A model generated the notes under the pieces. The model was not told where the DNA came from, made no database searches, and saw only the letters and a list, made by a program, of their open reading frames with translations. Shown in pieces: positions 34,004-37,183 of a stretch of DNA of 37,183 nt. The stretch lies in the NCBI GenBank assembly GCA_036897485.1, contig JAYMTF010000404.1, positions 1 to 37,183 of the forward strand, read 5' to 3'. The DNA comes from Pelargonium nanum. Taxonomy: Eukaryota > Streptophyta > Magnoliopsida > Geraniales > Geraniaceae. Position 1 is the stretch's first letter; each line of letters opens with the position of its first letter. Position numbers and translations under genes: made by a program.

Positions 34004-36631
34004 ATGTTAAAACCCTTCAAAACCCCTTCAACCCTTCTCTCAAAATCGCTTCTTTCACCGTCGGTTCCTCTCCGTTTCCTCCGCTCCTCCGTCGCACTCG
34101 ACCCTCCACCGCCGCCCGCCGACGGAGCCCCCAACTTGGTCCCTAAAATCTGTGCCATTATGAGCGGTCCTCAATGGCAACACCACCCGGAGCTCCACCG
34201 ATTGAGGCCTCATCTCGGCCCCTATCTCGTCTCCAGAATCCTCGGAACCCACCGGAGCACGGACGTGGCGCTGCGGTTCTTTTACTGGGTCTCCGGGACG
34301 TCGCGACACGATATGGGCAGTTACGTGGCGATCCTGAACAGGCTCGTGCGAGATGGGATGTTTGATTCTGCGGAAAATGTCAGGATGCTGATGATCAATG
34401 CTTGTAGAAATGAGAAAGAGTTGAGGTCGGCAATGGAGTTTCTCAACGAGCTCAGTGGTAAAGGTTTCAACTTTACTTTGTATAGTTCCAATACGCTTTT
34501 GATTCAATTAGGGAAGTTTTGGAATGTTAGAGGTTGCTCGAGATGTTTACGAGAAAATGATGTATGGTGGCATTAGGCCCGATTTGTTGACGCATAATAC
34601 TATGATTAACATATTGTTGAAGAAGGCGGAGGTTAGAGAAGCTATGTTGCTTGTTAGCAAGATTCTTAAGCTCGGTATGTGCCCGTATGTGTTTATGTGC
34701 ACATCTTTGATTCTTGGGCATGTTAGGAATGGTGATTTGAAAGAAGCATTCCGGGTTTTTGATTCAATGGTGGAGGAGGGTTGCAAGCCAAATTCAGCTA
34801 CAAATTCCATTCTCATAAATGGTCAATGTGATATGGGGAAGTTGGACGAGGCATTAAGCATGCTTGAAGAAATGATTGGGAAAGGGATTGAACCTACGGT
34901 TCATACTTACACTGTCCCAATTGTTTGTTTATGCGAGGTCAGACGCGTGGAGGAGGCAGTGGAGCTTTTTTGCAGGATGAAGAAGAGAGGTTGTAAGCCA
35001 AATATTCAGACATATACGGCAATGATCAGTGGGTTGTCACGGGCACAGAAGCCTGAAATGGCTTTTGGGCTATACCATAGAATGTTGAAGGATGGTTTGG
35101 TGCCAAACACGGTTACGTTCAATTCAGTGATAAATGGACTATGTGAATGGGGAAGACCTAGCATTGCTTTGAAGATCTTTTATTGGATGGAGGAACGTGG
35201 TGACTTACTAAACAGTCGAACACACAATGAAATCATGAAAGGGTTGCTTTTAATGGGGGGCATTGAGAAAGCAATGTCGCTCTTTGGCAAAATGCTCAAG
35301 GTTGGTCCCTCTCCAACTGTCGTAACATATAGCACGTTGATTACAGCGTTTCTCCAACTGGAAAATCTGAACAATGCTTTGAGATTATTAGATTTGATGA
35401 GGGCAAGAAAATGTCAACCGAACGAATGGATTTACAGTCAACTCATATCTGGTTGTTCCAATAAGGGGGAGTTGGATTTGGCTTCTAAACTTTTTGACGA
35501 AATGGCGAGACAGGGTTTGAGTCCCAATCGGTTTTGTTATACTGCTTTGATTGACGGGTATTGTAAGAATGAAAAGATAGACGATGCATTGTCTCTATTT
35601 GCGAGGATGGGATCTGACTGCAGCCCAAGTACTGAAACTTACAATGTCTTTATAAATGGTTTGTCCAGATATAACCGGTTTTCTGAAGCTGATAAATTGT
35701 GTAAGAAGATGATAGAGCAAGGATTGTCACCAACTACTTTTACCTACACATCTTTGATTGATGGACATTGTAGGAATGGGGATACCAGACTTGCATTCAA
35801 GATTTTCCATGAAATGGGAGAAAAAAACTGTTTACCGAATTTGTACACATATAGTTCGCTTATTTCAGGTTTGTGTCGAGAGGGCAAGGCTGATGATGCG
35901 GAGAAGTTACTCGAAGATATGGAGAGAAAAGGATTGACTCCTGATGCTGTAGTTTACTTGTTACTCATTGATGGTTTTGTTGAGCTTGGTCGGCTTAAGT
36001 GCTTAACCATGCATTTTTGCTTGTTCGGCGGATGTTTGATGAAGGCTGCCAACCAAACTACCGAACATACCTTATCTTGCTGAAGGGGTTGCAAAAGGAA
36101 TGTCAGGTTCTCACGGAGAAAGTCGTGGCACAAAATGAAGCAGTGTATGGCTGTGATACAAGTGAGAGGAGCACAAATATTGAAATGGTATGTACTCTCT
36201 TGGCTAGATTGTCAGAGAATGGATGCCAGCCTACAGTTGATACCTATAGTACTATCACGTCTGGACTGTGTAGAGAAGGCAGATCTTTTTGAGGCAAATC
36301 AATTGGTGGAGAACATGATAGAAGGCTTGTGTCCGAATGATAAGATTTATTGCTCTCTGTTACTTGCACACTGTAAGAATTTAGAAGTGGATTCTGCTCT
36401 GAGAATTTTTTACTCAATGAAAAGTAGAGGTTTTGAGCCTAGAAAGAATGGAATTGTGATCAGATTGTTTGGACAGTGCTGGTTGATGGTTTACTGAAGG
36501 GAGGGGCACCAGATCTATGCATGAAACTTCTTGGTGTAATGAAATCTAAACGTTGCAGTTTCGATAGCCAGACATACATTAACTTGGTCAAAGAACTGTC
36601 CAAAGTTGATAAATTTGTAGAAACAGTTTAA
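34004..36631 (+). pseudogene. P-class pentatricopeptide repeat gene with four lesions
   Basis: An ATG at 34004 begins an organelle-targeting-like N-terminus (Ser/Leu/Arg/Pro rich), followed by many tandem 35-aa PPR motifs of the P class (for example TYTSLIDGHCRNGDTRLAFKI, shortened: TYTSLIDGHCRNGD) and a TAA at 36629-36631 after VKELSKVDKFVETV. The frame is broken four times. An extra T in the run 34517-34520 moves the frame. A base is lost near 35998-36003. An extra T in 36286-36290 moves it back. Near 36438-36446 roughly one repeat's worth of sequence is missing, with length equal to 1 modulo 3. First and last segments share a frame, and segments between are otherwise open. P-class PPR proteins bind organelle RNA. 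Either a recent pseudogene or sequence/assembly errors; the internal deletion favours the former. Confidence 0.85.
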
Positions 36632-37053
36632 TTTACCAATAAACACAGGGTTGAGGTTCCCTTCATAACATCCGGGCACAGAATGAGGTGTTGTCTCCAG
36701 AAAGACGCGGGTTTTTGTTGCGAGGGACCCACCAGTTCATGACAGAGGGGTCAGATTCTTTTCCCTGAGGTTTAAAATATGAGCTGTGATCTGCTTGTGG
36801 CTCCTTTGTCCAATATATGGTACATAGATCATTCTTTAAATCACCATTCTATTTCAGTTATGCATTGCACATTGTTGAATAATTTTGCTAGGAAGCTTTT
36901 AAATTATGACAAACATGCTTAAATATCCCCAAACTCCCAAAGCATACCCGCGATATAAAAAATAACGAGTCTTAGTTTGATGAAGCCATAGCTAGATGAG
37001 AGAGAATCATGACTTAGTTTGTCCTAAACATCAAAGAGTAAAAAAGTAAAAAA
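36632..37053. other. 3' flank of PPR gene
   Basis: Downstream of the PPR stop codon; no gene or RNA signal seen. Becomes AT-rich towards the window end. Confidence 0.5.
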
Positions 37054-37183
37054 TGTCATATTAGGATTGTATTTGCTCTTTACGAGTTTGCCTAATCAGA
37101 GAGTAAATAGCTACAAAAGTGTCATAGTAGGATCGTTTATGCTCCTTACGAGTTTGCCTAATCAGAGAGAGAGAGTCACGACG
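37054..37183. repeat. 66-bp direct repeat at the window end
   Basis: Copy 1 (37054-37119) and copy 2 (37120-37183, cut by the window) share TGTCATA-TAGGAT and a perfect TTACGAGTTTGCCTAATCAG block, with a few substitutions between. The array may continue beyond the window. An outer relative of the unit (GAGAGAATCATGAC near 37000) suggests more, older copies. Confidence 0.8.

Noticed and set aside
37174..37183. Last ten bases resemble an M13 primer site (vector tail)
   Set aside because: The match is only about ten bases and the same neighbourhood shows related natural repeats (GAGAGAATCATGAC near 37000), so it is probably coincidence.
1..37183. CRISPR arrays, operons, bacterial insertion sequences or biosynthetic gene cluster
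   Set aside because: Genes are intron-containing plant genes of unrelated function with long spacers; no repeat-spacer array or shared pathway is present.

Overview
The window reads as nuclear DNA from a flowering plant, almost certainly a eudicot. Its genes carry GT-AG introns, long AT-rich intergenic stretches separate them, a decayed Ty1/copia element and a hAT-type MITE are present, and one gene encodes a chloroplast light-harvesting protein. A rosid such as a member of the Rosaceae would fit, but that is only a guess. There is no sign of bacterial, viral or organellar genome organisation.

Layout: 1-2280 is gene-free apart from one doubtful 38-codon ORF. 2281-6033 (+) is a PAT1/SCL21-branch GRAS gene with an intron-containing leader and three tiny uORFs. 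Facing it, 9792-7531 (-) is a seven-exon CCCH zinc finger/LOTUS/RRM gene whose leader reaches back to about 10.9 kb; a 51-bp-arm hairpin lies in its predicted leader intron. 10.9-17.2 kb is an AT-rich gene desert holding a GC-rich motif island, an ORF broken by a 17-bp tandem duplication, and the 3' end of a copia retrotransposon. 17533-22202 (+) is the five-exon VPS11 gene (HOPS/CORVET core). 22.2-25.4 kb is intergenic with SINE-like remnants. 25783-28446 (+) is a three-exon gene for a small SAM-domain protein. 28.4-31.3 kb is intergenic with a well-bounded hAT MITE. 31571-32871 (+) is LHCB2, with a fold-back element in its single intron. 34004-36631 (+) is a P-class PPR gene interrupted by three 1-nt shifts and one internal deletion. 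The right end is a 66-bp direct repeat.

The genes belong to unrelated pathways: light-signalling transcription factor, RNA binding, endolysosomal tethering, photosynthesis and organelle RNA processing. The gene set GRAS/SCL21, CCCH-RRM, VPS11 and LHCB2 matches, from memory, genes clustered on Arabidopsis chromosome 2 (SCL21 At2g04890, LHCB2 At2g05070/At2g05100, C3H18 At2g05160, VPS11 At2g05170), so this looks like a conserved microsyntenic block rather than a functional cluster.

I saw no convincing new multi-gene system. The most interesting signals are the near-perfect hairpin at 10433-10548, the uORF trio with an AUG-stop element before the GRAS gene, the nested inverted repeats in the LHCB2 intron, and the multiple lesions in the PPR gene.
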